DNA of 64,000 nucleotides, taken from Erythroxylum novogranatense. Taxonomy: Eukaryota; Streptophyta; Magnoliopsida; Malpighiales; Erythroxylaceae. The position numbers and the translations under genes are program-made. The stretch covers positions 56,064,063 to 56,128,062 of the forward strand of contig CM057233.1 of NCBI GenBank assembly GCA_029891385.1, read 5' to 3'. Below, one piece after another: positions 1 through 11,726 of this stretch; the stretch's first letter is position 1; the number at the start of each line of letters is the position of its first letter. The notes beneath the pieces were generated by a model. That model was given only the letters and a program-made list of their open reading frames with translations, ran no database searches and was not told the origin of the DNA.

Positions 1-402
1 TTTGGTTCATCTTCTTCTAAGAAAATCCCCTCCAAACATTTCTTCTCCTTTCCCACCAAAGGATTTAGTTAACCTAGTTATCCTTGAAGAAAAAGAGGTA
101 AATCAAATTGGTTGAGGATACAACAACAAGGAGAAGATAGATCGCTAAAGGAAAAGATTCAAAAGCAAAGGATTTGGATACAAGAAGAAGGAGAGGATAG
201 CGTAGCGAGGATTTAAAGTTGTAGCAAAGGAGTCGGTAATATTCATCATATTGTTTATGTTTTTATTATCCTTATACCATATCATGTATGGATTAGCATG
301 ATGATTTGGATTTGTTGTTTCTGCTGGAAAAATGATTTCATAAAAGTTTTGAAATCTACCATTTCTCCAAATACAACATGCTTTCTTTTTCCGATCCATC
401 AC
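1..402 (+). mobile_element. 3' end of a Ty1/copia LTR (D family), window-edge fragment
   Basis: This stretch is closely similar, on the same strand, to the last 400 bp of element D's 5' LTR (about 61356-61750). Shared blocks include the CTCCTTTCCCACCAAAGGAT segment and the terminal ...TTTCCGATCCA. The LTR appears to end in CA near 402. No clear primer binding site follows (ATTCCTAATTG instead of D's ATTGGTATCG), so this may be a 3' or solo LTR, or a broken 5' LTR. The start lies outside the window. Confidence 0.8.
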
Positions 403-418
403 AATTCCTAATTGACTA

Positions 419-590
419 GCCTATAGGAGCAATCCTAGGAAGATAAAGGAACTTCAAAGGCAAGTTGAGGAGTTAATAGCTAAAGGGTATGTGAGAGAAA
501 GTTTGTGTTCATATGCAGTTTCTATCTAATTGTGCCTGAGAAGGATGGAATATGGAGAATGTGTGTTCATGTGAAACTGATCTTAATTTT
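419..590 (+). pseudogene. Ty3/gypsy reverse transcriptase N-terminal scrap
   Basis: A short piece of pol translates as AYRSNP, then ELQRQVEELIAKGYVRESL, then a stop. After a frameshift it continues as VPEKDGIWRMCV. This is the N-terminal RT segment before the active site in chromovirus-like gypsy elements. The wording differs from the RT of elements A, B and C in this window, so it is probably a third gypsy lineage. No LTR or other pol domain belonging to it is visible. It lies between a copia LTR end and element E, so it is likely a leftover of an older element. Confidence 0.75.
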
Positions 591-592
591 CT

Positions 593-2424
593 GTGAAGCT
601 AATAATGCTTCGTTTTGTCCTAATTTCAACTCCATTTTGCACTCTTTATTGCATTAGATTTGATAACCTCAATATCCAAATTTTTGATACATTGATATTG
701 AATTTCCTATTCAATGCATCTGATTACAACACTAGCTTTACCAGTATAGTACTTATTTGTACAATCATAATCTTTCAGTACTTTTATCCATTGTCTCAGT
801 CTCGTATTCAATTCTCTCAACTCAATAATTACCTCAAACTTTAATAATCTATATATTTATATATATCCAAGATGTTTCTGTACATATAATGTCTCTAACT
901 TTCAAGCAATCACTATTTCAGCAAGTTTCAATTCATGTATCAAATAATCGACCCATGAGGTTTCAATTGTTACCAAGCATATGAAATCACTTTATCATGC
1001 TAAATTAGATTTTGTCCTAATCTCTTATACAATATCATTGTACATTATAAAAGCTCCAAATCTAGACGATATAATTAATATCGGTATTATAATTCCTCAA
1101 AATTCTCTTTACTTTCATTACTCATATGATTTACTTTTTTTTGCTCAAGTATTCAAACTATTCTTCTCAACTTTTCGAATGCATTTACCATATCATCAAG
1201 TTTTTGCTTGGATTGCATTAATCTTTAATACCATAGTACTATTTAACTCGAACAATTATTTCCAAAGCTCCATATGCCCATGATTATTTCTCGTAATTCC
1301 TTAAATAACTAATACCTCAATTAAGTAGGTTGTCTCATGTTATTTTCAATTTCCTAATTAACTTCCTTACTCAAATGATTGTTTTCAATTCATTCGATTT
1401 CATCTGATCTCACATTGACTTATTCTACTTTCTGCTCATTCATACTAATTTCTCCACACATTTCAAATTATTTTCAATCTTAACTTCCTGTGTCTATAAC
1501 ACATTCTTTAGGTCAAATTTGTATCTCCTGAACATATTTACATAGAATATAATGTGGACCTATGTACTCCTCATATTAGTAATAATGCCACCTCAATTTC
1601 AAGAATCCAATCACATAGTTAGGTACATTACATCAACCATAATGTATACACTCTCAGTAGCATATTCTACATTTTATGGATGTGCCTCTGTCAGGAATAG
1701 GACTCCAATACTCATTTTGAAATCATTACATATTCATTTCTAATTTTTTCTTTCATTGATCATTCTTAATATAAACTATCTGATCTGCTTAACCTAATTT
1801 AGCAAAATTCTTCCTCGAAAGAAAATTTCTTACTTCTATCATCTATACTATTCATGCAATCTTTATCAATCAACTGTTATCATTATCACATTATCAATCA
1901 TTCCTAATAGCTCAAGAAAACCAAATTCTACTATTGATAATATGTCAATAAGATAAATATTTGCCATAACTTATGTGATTAGAATATCCGTTATGATAAG
2001 GCTCAGTGAAGCATTAATCAGATTCATTTCCTCAACTAATCATGAAAATATATTTATATCTATTTCACATTTGAGGATATATCACCACAATACAATACTG
2101 GTATCATGTTTAATAATGCATTCCCTAATACAAATACGATCAATCATTATCTATCATATTTACCCATGTAATATTTCTCATTTCTATTTATCTACAACTT
2201 TCATTTTCTCATATCATGAAAGAATACCATTTTTCTCACAACTTCTCTCATCTCAAACTCTTAACAATTGCTCATGCAAGTGGCTCATACACATGCAACT
2301 CAAATTAAGGATCAATTGTTGTTGTACGCTAAGACATGTCAGTCAAGAGTGCATGTAACATGATACATATTTACAAAATGCCCATGTAAGATACTAAACC
2401 TAGGCACTCTGATACCATACATTT
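593..2424 (-). mobile_element. Element E: non-coding internal region
   Basis: AT-rich DNA with no recognisable gag or pol on either strand. It is roughly colinear with the internal region of element F (about 26800-29427). Matching blocks include TTAGATTTGATAACCT near 655, a block around ACATAATGTACACTCT and CAGTAGCATA near 1640-1665, and GGATCA(A/G)TTGT near the primer site. The left end is lost at about 593. I infer that E is a non-autonomous (LARD-like) element on the minus strand. The small open frames here look like chance frames in AT-rich sequence. Confidence 0.6.
2403..2417 (-). other. Primer binding site of element E
   Basis: On the minus strand this reads TGGTATCAGAGTGCC, matching the 3' end complement of initiator methionine tRNA over the first eleven bases. 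It lies about 7 nt inside the LTR edge, which fixes element E as minus-strand. Confidence 0.8.
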
Positions 2425-5308
2425 TGGACCCCGATTTCAAAGCCCAACTCTTTCTTTGATACCATAAAATGCTAGACTTCGCTTCCGAAGCTCAACTATC
2501 CAAATGTCATAAAATGTGAGCATGCATATTACCTTGTAGGGTTATTTCTATGAACTATCATTAGCAATCACTGGTTCATCTTCATTCATATAACATCCCA
2601 AAAGTTTCCTGTTTGATCAATATAAATCAAGATATGTTTAAAAAGCTGAAGTATGTTCATAATATGCTCCTCCAACCGAGTCCCTCACTTTCTTTCCATA
2701 AATCTTTTTAAAATCAACACCAAAGGCTACCAATGTTTATAGAGAGACATAAAAATGTGTTAGGAATCTAGTGGTTCAAGATTCACTTCATTTGGAGGTC
2801 GAATGATGAAGTTATGGCCTAAAGAACCAAAGATGATTATGTTCTCAATCATATTGTACCTATTTTGGGACAATTGAGCTAGATTTATGAGATTGAGGTG
2901 TTTCTAGGATGGTTTTGAAGAGAACTTTTAGATATACAACTTTTGTGAAGACCCTGAAGAGAGATTTTTCCATCTAGAGGGTCAAAATCATGAATTTCTA
3001 AAAGTATACAGTGCAAATGGACATACACCTCCACCTAATGGACATACACGGGCTTTGGGGTGTCTTCTAGACCTACGAAGGTCCGATTAATGGACTTAAT
3101 GTCCGTTTAATAGACATAGACTAGACTGGAGACATTTTTAGACCTAAAAAGGTCCGTTTAATGAACCTAAAGTCCATCTAATGGATATACGTGAATCAAA
3201 ACTCCCTCCAAAGCATCTGCAATAGTTCCTACATCCATTTTATCATCACATTCACTAATACTCTTCCCAAATTCACTTCTTATAATGGAATATCACTTCT
3301 TAGACATTCAATTACCAAATTTATTTCATTAAACTCCCTAATCTTGACTTAAATTGATTCATCACATACAACAAATTTTCATCTTTCACTATAGCTGTCT
3401 TGTATACATCCTATGTAGCATTACGAACTTATAATGATCATATCTCTCAATTTCAATGTCCAAAATTATCATACTTTATATCATTGGAAAGCCAAAAAGA
3501 TAATATACAAGTTCTAAAAGACAACTTTGTCCAATTCAACTTAAGTTAATACAATTTGTCCCTTGAAGTCAGAACACATATTCTACCCTTGTGAAGGACT
3601 TGACAATACAATATACCAACTTTGAGAGTCATGAGCAAAAACACAATCATATTTCATTATCATCAAAAGATAAGGGTTTTATAATGCTTCAATGGGCATT
3701 CTGAGCCATAATACATAATTTTGCAAATTTCCAAAATACAATGAAGGATAATTGCTGAAAATGCTACTACAACATTATTTTATATAAATTACTCCAAAAC
3801 AAAACAAAACATGCAAATTTAGAGTGATGCCTTAACTCTCTTTCACTCGATTTCTTACTCATCACCTGAATAGGGGAAGGAGAGTAGGGGTGAGCTTAAA
3901 AGCTCGTGGGTAAAAAACCATTGAAATATTCATTTCCATTGTGAAAATTCACTTTGAGTCATAAAGCACATATTTTCCAAATTCTCATTTATCAAGTCAT
4001 TTATAAGTAACATAATTCATGCATTCAACAAATTTTATCAATACATATGCACAAAAAAATGGTTTGGGTGGATCCAAAAATAAAACGCACTACATATTTC
4101 TACATAATGGTCCTCTGTAGTTGTGAACAAAACATACCATCGCAATCCTACTTAATGATATTGTGTAGCTGTTAACTTAGGGGAGTCCATGAGGGAGCTC
4201 TATGCCACTAGTAGGCAGGTGGAAGAAGGCTTTTGTCAAAGTGCACTTGACTTAACTTAGGAGATCACGACAACCCTACATAATCATGCATTTCACATCT
4301 TGTAAACACATTGCCCAAAATCACACATTTCTAAGCCTTGATTTCATAACCATAATATCATTTCAAAAATCACTATTCTTTCAAAATTGTTTCCATCATT
4401 CATTTCATAAACCAATATCACAATTCATATAAAAACATATAACACATTCTTAAAACATTTAAAAGAAATAAATGCACATAAATTCAAGTAGTTGAAAATC
4501 ATTTATTTCCGTTGAAAGGAACTTTAATGGCTTATTACTTAATTATAAAAATGTAACCAACCTTGAATTCCTTACTTAAAGACTTGCTCAGAAAAATGCC
4601 TCCCCTTTTTGCTCCTCTTGCCTCCCTTCATTCCTTTAATATTGAAAAAATTCCTAATTCAATAGGAACTCCAATTTGAGGAACCAAAGAAACATATGCA
4701 TAAAATTGATCCTGGAGAGCTTAAACCCATGCAATTCCTAAGCTTCTTGAACTAAAACCCATCCAAAAAGACAAAAGATTCAAAATGCACTTACCATGAA
4801 TCTTCACCAAATGAAGAGCTTCTTGGCTCAAAAGAAAGCTCTTTTCATACTCTTCCTTTTTCTCTTCTTAAACAACTTCAAAATCTATCTTGAAAGCTAA
4901 GAAAAACTTAAACCTAGTTGATTTTCTCTCCTTTCCTCTCAAACCATCAAAACACTCGTCTTTTTCTCTCTTATTTTCATTTCTTCTCTTCTTCTCTCCC
5001 TTTAATTCACGTTCTTCTCTTCTTAAAAAGCAAGACCACATTTTCATCTTCCAATCTTATCCTTAATGAGCATAAAATATACACTTTGCCCCTTCCCTCA
5101 TGACTTATGTCTTAAAATGCTTTAGTGAATGCCAAAATTGCCCTTATACATATACACTCTTACAATTTAATTTAACTAATAAATTTAATAAAATCCTACT
5201 GATATTTGCACAATAATTAACTCCAAAATTAATTTATTAAGACCTCAAAATTCATTTAAGTCATGCTAAACTTAATAAAAATAATAAGAAAAATTTTGGG
5301 GGCCAACA
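2425..5308 (-). repeat. LTR of element E (5' LTR on the minus strand)
   Basis: About 2.88 kb. In element orientation it begins TGTTGGCCCCC (right edge, 5308) and ends ...GGGGTCCA (left edge, 2425), next to the primer binding site. It is homologous along most of its length to H at 18007-20875, with shared starts and shared blocks such as GTGCAATATGATTGAG against GTACAATATGATTGAG. No second LTR is in the window. The right edge abuts a D-family copia (D') within its gag, so E probably inserted into D'. I could not confirm a target duplication because the left end is lost. Confidence 0.7.
3070..3185 (-). repeat. Palindrome-rich repeat in the LTR of E
   Basis: Short imperfect repeats built around GTCC/GGAC. 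Hairpins visible on the + strand: GACCT-ACGA-AGGTC (3070-3083), GTCC-N7-GGAC (3081-3095), GGAC-N5-GTCC (3092-3104) and GACC-N6-GGTC (about 3142-3155). The block starts about 645 bp from the LTR 3' end. The homologous place in H holds a different repeat. Confidence 0.6.
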
Positions 5309-5326
5309 ATTTAGGTGTAACATTGA

Positions 5327-5476
5327 ATTTCCACCCAGAAGTGTAAGCTCATTTTCCGTTAATACTTATGAAATTCATTCATATTAGAGAACAATGTCAA
5401 GGTTACGTCTCTATTCATTAAAATTCTCTCCATTTTCCAATTTGTTGTTAGTCAAGAGCAAAGTGAGTGGATTCAT
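5327..5476 (-). pseudogene. Copia gag N-terminus (D'), truncated
   Basis: Starting at an ATG at 5476 on the minus strand, the frame reads MNPLTLLLTNNKLENG, then ENFNE, a stop, and RRNLDIV. This is the N-terminal gag segment of copia elements. The same start is seen in D at 63249. An in-frame stop interrupts the region and element E removes everything after about 5327. In the family, gag forms the capsid that packages element RNA. This copy cannot. Confidence 0.75.
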
Positions 5477-6863
5477 ATTGTGGTGATTATGTTTGAAAAA
5501 TAAATTATTAAGCAATGAGCATACTAGTCATCAATATTGGAACTTTGTATAAAATCATGATGCATGTATGCATGATAATAGATTTAACAAAACTTAAATA
5601 TTTAAATATTTATACGATGGTTATTTTTCTTATCTATAACGGACTAAGCGACGGTAGGCCATCTTATCCATTAAAAGAAAAACTGGGACCCTTCAACTGA
5701 AAAAGCTACTAAGCATCTTCATTCCTAATTTTTAAAGCAGCACTATACCTTGGTCCATACTTTTATCAACAGAGCTACAGTGGGCAGGTTATTAACAAAA
5801 TATGTTGAGTGTATAACCATTTGATTCATCCACTAAAGGTACTTGCAAATCATACCTAGATAGGAGGTCACATTCACTACTAATGAGTTGACTTATCCTT
5901 TAGGAGACCCAAACCATGCAAGATTTAGTATTCATGCTCTCCGATGGGGAGTAACACTTCACCACATGCAAATGGGCCATCAAATGGAGACCGTGGACTC
6001 TCACATGAGCATCCTCTCCCATTCAATAATTTTGGGCTTTAAGTTTTAATAAATACCATCTTCTCTACATGCAATTTATTAACCATCCTATATTGTTTCA
6101 TTATATATCTCATACATAATGAATGCATGGCAAAGCCTAAGGTAGGCAATTATTCTAAATGGCATACATTCACATAATATCGCATATTATTATCATCCAT
6201 TAATCTTATGAATAATAACACTACTTTTGATTGTCCATCCTAGAACATTAAAAAAAATTACAAGGCTCTTTGGCCCATAAAAGATTCTTAGACTTGGATC
6301 TTCCACTTCGAACTCTTCGCTCACATAACCCGGCCCATTCAGTAAAAAGTGTGTAATGGCATTTATTTTACAAATTTTTTGTTTTTCATAAAACTAAATT
6401 TTGTCACTTGGAAAACAAAAATTCTAGCACCTGATTTTCTAAAAAACTGAAACTTTTCCATATGAAAACAAAAATTCCAGCACTTGTGTTTCATAAAACT
6501 GAAACTTTGTTATCACAAAAATTCCAGTACTTTGGTTTTCATAAAACCAAAGGATAGACCAAAACTTTTACCTCTTCATTTCTTCAATCCATGGCTGCTT
6601 CATCTTAATCATTACAAAAATTTGTACATTACAAAATTAAAGAAAATAGAAAATGAAGATAAGGAGGAAACATGGTGATGATAGACCACTCTCCTTGTTA
6701 CAAACCAAACGAAGAAAATTTACAAGGTAAATTTAAATTCTATAGATAGCCAAAAGATCATCATACACATCATATATATTTCTATCATATAAAAAATACC
6801 GCATACACAATTATAATTTCCAACCCATGCAATATATAGGAACCGAATCATGCATAATAAAAT
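5477..6863 (-). mobile_element. Untranslated leader of D' with a degenerate minisatellite
   Basis: About 1.4 kb between the primer binding site and the gag ATG, with no convincing coding sequence. Around 6360-6560 an imperfect repeat of roughly 50-60 bp recurs, with core words AAAATTCCAGCACTTG and CATAAAACTGAAACTTT. Element D has a diverged version at about 62090-62345. A tRNA-like stretch also present in D lies near 5690-5800. Confidence 0.65.
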
Positions 6864-6876
6864 GGCTCTGATACCA
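6864..6876 (-). other. Primer binding site of D'
   Basis: Minus-strand TGGTATCAGAGCC, complementary to the 3' end of initiator methionine tRNA. It lies 2 nt from the LTR edge at 6879. This is the usual copia arrangement. Confidence 0.9.
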
Positions 6877-6878
6877 AT

Positions 6879-8946
6879 TGTTAGATCAAAAATAAAAGTA
6901 TACTAGATTTAGCTAAATGGTAGATTTCAAAAACTTTTTTCAAAATCAGAATGCAACAGAAGCATAATAACTAAATCTACATGTTTAATCCACACATGCT
7001 ACAGCGTTAGGAAAATAAATAACATAAAAGATGATAGTATCCTCTCCTTGCTATTATATCGTCAACCAATTCGATCTACCACTTCTTATCCTTAGATAAC
7101 TTGGTTAGCAAGATCCTTTGGTGGCAAAGGATAAGAAATATTGTAGAAGTTTACCTTAGTTGAAAGTACCAAAGCTAGGAGACAATTTCTTTTCTAATTT
7201 TGGTCATGGAAGAAGGAATAGTAACTTCTTCACCACTTAATTCACTTAATCAAAATGAATTAGAGATCCATAAATGAGACATTCACATAAATTTAATATG
7301 GCTACATGAAAAGAAAAATAACCAAAAAGTGTTACTCTCATTTTCAGTTGCAAGATGAAAGAAAGAGAGAGAGAGAGTAACAAATGCACTTACTCCTTTA
7401 ATCAAAAAAATGCTAAAAGGTTGATAAGTTTTTTTACATGCCAACATTAAAAGACATCCATTAAACCCTTTAATGATAAGACCATTAAACCATTTAATAA
7501 GAACACCATTAAACCATTTAATAAGGACACCATTAAACCATTTAATGATGATGAAGCATAAGTAAATGTGTAGCTGCCCATTTAGCTATGCAAAACCGAA
7601 AACTACAACATTGTAGTTTCAGTTTTACCCTCCTTTTATCTTTATAAATCTTGCTTTAATTTAATTAATCTAATTAATTAAATCAAACCAAAATCCAACC
7701 TAATATTAGATGCTTACTTAGGGCTACTAATTACACTGAATTAGAGTAAGCCCAACATTTAATTATAGGCTTTAAACCCAATTCAATTAACTCTTAATTA
7801 AATTGTTTTGGTATTATTATTCTTATTCTAATTTGGTCCTTTCTTCTTTCTTATTTTTAGTAACCTCTATTTATTTTTCTTACTTTGCTTAACAACCTTT
7901 CCTAGAACCCAAGTGAGGAGTCTAATTAGACTTATACAATTCAAGCTTCAATAAGCCCAGAATTAATTTAATCTCATTATAATTAATTCTAGCTTATTAA
8001 CTAGATTTCATTCCACTAAAGAAAATTAACTGAACTCTTGAATGACTAAATATTATGAGAACACATGTTTTAAATAAGATGTCCAAGTGCAAACTCTATT
8101 ATGAACTATATTATAGCCATCCGCACAATAAAGGGTAAATTTACCATTTTTCCCTTAATTGGTTTTTCCTTTCAGATCTCTCGTTTTATTCTATATGGTG
8201 ATTAATTTTAACATACAAGATCTCATCTTGATGCTAAGAATTGATGGGTAGCTAGTCCATTAAACTACCCGCGCCAGTTTAATAAATAATCTTCATAAAG
8301 CATCTAGAAGTGATGATATTACTATAAACTCTTTAATTGAGTGAATGTTCCCTGATATATGTTTCAATTAATAATTCCAACATGCAGACACTAGATTGAT
8401 ACTTTGTAAAAATCCATTCTGATCAATCAAGAATTATAATGAAACAAATATGAGTTCACCACTTATCAAGATTGTGGTGCCTGATAAAAATGCTAAAGTG
8501 TATGTTTTATGATTAAAGAAACGGTCTATTTTAATCTTTAAAATGTACATGATTATAAATTTATTTAATAGTTCCATTATCAATAGTCAACTAATATCAT
8601 GATATGAAACTCATTATTCCCTTAAACTCCTTTGCTTACATAGAGATAAATCATAACACTACATTCTAAATCATAATCAACGACCAACTTGATTATTCAA
8701 CTATGAATCAACTAATTTAGATTCTAATAATATACATGTTTCCCATATATCTCCATGTATATGTTATTACTTACAAAAGAATCTTGGCACCTTATGACCA
8801 GTTATGTTATGCTCATATAAATAAAACCAAACCTTTGTGTTTTATTAATAATAAATAATTTCATTACAAAAAAGTAACTAGAAGAAGATTATGTTATAAG
8901 TAAGTACACTTGCTTTCCAGGGCAATATATTTACATAACTTCAACA
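6879..8946 (-). repeat. LTR of D' (copia, 5' LTR)
   Basis: About 2.07 kb. In element orientation it begins TGTTGAAGTTATGTAAATAT (right edge) and ends CTAACA (left edge). It aligns along its length with D's split LTR (49928-50606 plus 60323-61750). That alignment shows where G interrupted D. The right edge abuts remnants of element C's RT. Confidence 0.88.
7459..7547 (-). repeat. Four 24-bp palindromic units in the LTR of D'
   Basis: Units start at 7459, 7483, 7507 and 7531, an exact 24 bp period. Each holds CATTAAA-CC(C/A)-TTTAAT(G), a hairpin with a 6-7 bp stem and 3 nt loop. The array lies about 580-670 bp from the LTR 3' end. D's LTR has only one full palindrome (CATTAAATGGTTTAATG, about 60975-60991), so copy number varies between family members. 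Confidence 0.8.
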
Positions 8947-8949
8947 ATT

Positions 8950-9880
8950 CTAACATCTATAAGACCATTCATACTTCACTCTTTTTCACAACATTTTAGT
9001 TAAATAGGATGCTATCACTGAGAACCCCTTCATAAACCAGCAATAATAAACAGCCAAACTCAGAAAACTACTCACATTTTTCACATTCCGTGGTGGCTTC
9101 TAGTTAACAATTGCTTCTATCTTACTAAGATCAACTCTAATTCCTTAAGAAGATACAACATGTCCTAGAAAAGATGCCTCTTAAAGCTAGAAATCACATT
9201 TGCTTAGCTTCGCATACAACTATTTTTCCCACAAGGTCTGTAACATAATTCAAAGATGCTTAGTATGGTCATGTTCATTCTTAGAATAGACTAAGATATC
9301 ATCCATAAACACCATAACAAAGTTGTCCAAATAAAGCCTAAATACTCTATTCATCAAATCCATAAATGTCATTGGAGCATTAATTGACCCAAATGGCATT
9401 ACCAAGAATTCATAATGTCCATAGCTAGTCCTAAATGCATTCTTTGATACATCCACATCCTTTACCTGAAGTTGATAATACCGCAATCATAGATCTATCT
9501 TTGAAAACACTCCTGTATCTTTTAGTTGATCAAATAGGTCTTCAATCTTTGGCAATGAATACTTGTTCATCACTGTGACTATATCCAATTGTTTGCAATT
9601 GATGCACATCCATAGTGTACTATCCTTCTTTTTAACAAACAATATTGGTGATCCTCATAAAGAAACACTGGGTCAAATGAACCTTTCTCCAAAAGCTCTT
9701 GTAACTGTACCTTCAACTCCTCTAGTAGGAGTCATTCTGTATGATGTTTTGGATACAGGAGCAGAGCCAAGCATGACTTCAATAGAGAAATCTACTTCCC
9801 TTTTAGGAGGGAGTCTAGGTAGTTCATGAGGAAACACATCTAAAAATTCATTCACCATCAGAATATCTAGCAATTTACCA
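8950..9880 (-). pseudogene. Gypsy reverse transcriptase remnant (element C)
   Basis: Reading down the minus strand: the pre-RT segment NEFLDVFPHELPRLPPKREV (9673-9873), a fingers segment [18 protein letters not shown], then [37 protein letters not shown] and the active-site block [11 protein letters not shown] (9250-9486). Degenerate thumb sequence runs down to 8947. The two active-site aspartates are intact, but stops and frameshifts break the frame (for example before RYYQLQ). In the family RT copies element RNA into DNA. This copy is dead and loses its C-terminal part at D'. Confidence 0.85.
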
Positions 9881-10360
9881 CCATCCTTCTTAGAATCAAA
9901 CCCAAAAGCTAGATAAGTTTTATATCCCTTCCTGAGGAGCTTTTAGGCTTGTATAGCATATACCATATTTGTGAAAGAACTTAGTACGGATGCCATGCAA
10001 TACTATTCCAAGTTGATCAGGCTTCCCAAACATAACTGCCTTAGTATTATAATCAACTACTGCCTGATGCTTGGACATCCCATTCATACCTAGAATTAAA
10101 TCAAATTCATGAATACGTAATAGAATCAGATCTACTACATATTCATTTCTTTGGATCATAATAGGACAATTCCTAAACATCTGATTAACCTACCCACTAC
10201 CACCCAGAGGACTGGTTACATGAATTTCGTTCTTTAGCTAATCTATAGGCATCTCCTTATTGGACATTTCTCCAACACAGATATAGGAATGAGTAGATCC
10301 AAGATTTATCAGTGCATGCATTTCTGAATTAAAGAGAGAAACATTACTAGCAATGACTTC
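9881..10360 (-). pseudogene. Gypsy aspartic protease remnant (element C)
   Basis: The 9920-10180 frame contains HEFDLILGMNGMSKHQAVVD and KAVMFGKPDQLGIVLHG, the C-terminal half of a retropepsin-like protease. Upstream, near 10300-10330, LINLGSTHSYICVGE matches the catalytic loop, where A reads LIDPGSTHSY. The catalytic aspartate is replaced by asparagine here. In intact elements this protease cuts the Gag-Pol polyprotein. The lost Asp and the broken frame make it inactive. Confidence 0.8.
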
Positions 10361-10379
10361 AGATGCAGCCTGATCCTCA

Positions 10380-11587
10380 TGACCTTTCAATACATAAGCT
10401 CAAGCTGAGGTAGAAGGCATAGCTGGTCGATCCACAGTTTCCAACTGCATACTCAGATTAGGTCTGTTCCGATCAGATCCTCCTCAACCTCTATCATGTC
10501 CTCTATTCCTGGTAGATGCATGAGAGACCTCCTCACTAGCTTATGATGTCTGAGATTGTCATGGAGGGTAATTGACTATCAGATGCTCAATGCTGCCATA
10601 TTGAAAACATGCACTATAGCCTTCTAATAAATACCCCAATGATGGACAAAGCAATGAGGGCACTCCGGAGCACTAGAACCTCGACCTACAGAGGAGCCTC
10701 TACCAGTAGTAGATGATAAGGGAAAATTATGTTTCCTTCCATGAGCCACAGATCTTTGAGTAAATTCTAGTGTAGAGGAAGAACCTTCCTGACTTTGCTT
10801 GCCTGAGGATTGACCTCATCTAGCAAAGCCCCTTCGTTGACTCTTTCCTCTCCTAACCATCTCTTGCCTTTCTATTTTTATAGTAACTTGCACTAGCTAA
10901 TGGTAATTCATTTGCTGCAAAAGGTAAATGCCGCTAGATGCTCCTTGATGGAATCCTTCAAACCATCCTCAAAATGATAACACCGAAACTCCTCAGTAAG
11001 TACTAGTTTGGGGGTATAGTTGCTAATTCAATTAAATTCCTGATTGTACTCAGCAACTGATAAGTTCCTCTATTTCAAGTTCAAAAATTACTTCCACTTC
11101 TCCTTTTTGTAAGCCTCCGTAGCATACTTAGTTTTGAACTCTTGGGTAATGAAATCCCAATTCAGAGGCACCCGTAGCTAAGGATTCCTCAAAACAAACT
11201 TTCATCATTCATAGGCTACTCCCTAAAGAAGAGAGACAACAAAATGCACCATCTGATCTGATGGACAACTGATTTCATATAACACCCTCTTTAATTTCTC
11301 TATCCAGAACTTAGCTCTTTCAAATTCCTGCAGATGATGTTCCAGAAAAATTCCTCAACTCCGTACTTCTGCAGTTGATCAATCAAATCCTTGGGTGTAG
11401 TCAGATGATGCAGTAACATCATCATATCCTGAGACAACTAAATTAAAGCCTCTCCCTGAGCTAAAGGAGGAGGTGACACCTTAGGTTTACCTTGATTAAC
11501 CGCAGAGGGTTCAGATATCGATGGACGAGATCGCTCAAGATTATTGCTCTCAACAACCTTTTCAACAGCTACGTGAGATCTTTCCAT
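10380..11587 (-). pseudogene. Gypsy gag remnant (element C)
   Basis: A start codon at 11587 opens MERSHVAVEKVVESNNLERS, close to A's gag start MKGSCDTVDEVAESN. The capsid-like region follows with several stops. Near 10565-10612 a zinc-knuckle relic reads ACFQYGSIEHLIVNYPP, with two of its cysteines changed to tyrosine. The intact equivalent in A is CFHCGSIEHLISNC. No open frame survives across the region. In the family the product packages element RNA. Confidence 0.75.
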
Positions 11588-11710
11588 CTTTAATTATATA
11601 ACCAAAATATGGGACAAACCGCATTAGGACAAAACATAACTTTTACATTCTAGTATAAGAAATAGCTAAGTGCTGGTTAAACCTGGTTAAACTAGAATCA
11701 CCTAAACCAT

Positions 11711-11722
11711 GCTCTAATACCA
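11711..11722 (-). other. Primer binding site of element C
   Basis: Minus-strand TGGTATTAGAGC, one base off the usual initiator-Met primer complement. It lies 4 nt inside the LTR edge at 11727. Confidence 0.8.
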
Positions 11723-11726
11723 AAGA

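Larger units (their letters stand above)
5309..8946 (-). mobile_element. D': truncated Ty1/copia element
   Basis: This segment is the reverse complement of the 5' part of element D (parts of 49928-63420). It keeps a full LTR, primer binding site, leader and the first part of gag. It is cut at 5308 by element E. It sits against C's RT at 8947, so it probably inserted into C. The missing 3' part leaves the target duplication unresolved. Confidence 0.85.

Noticed and set aside
1975..2358. 127-codon frame on the plus strand
   Set aside because: AT-rich composition full of Ile, Ser and His, no motif, and opposite to element E's strand. Likely chance.
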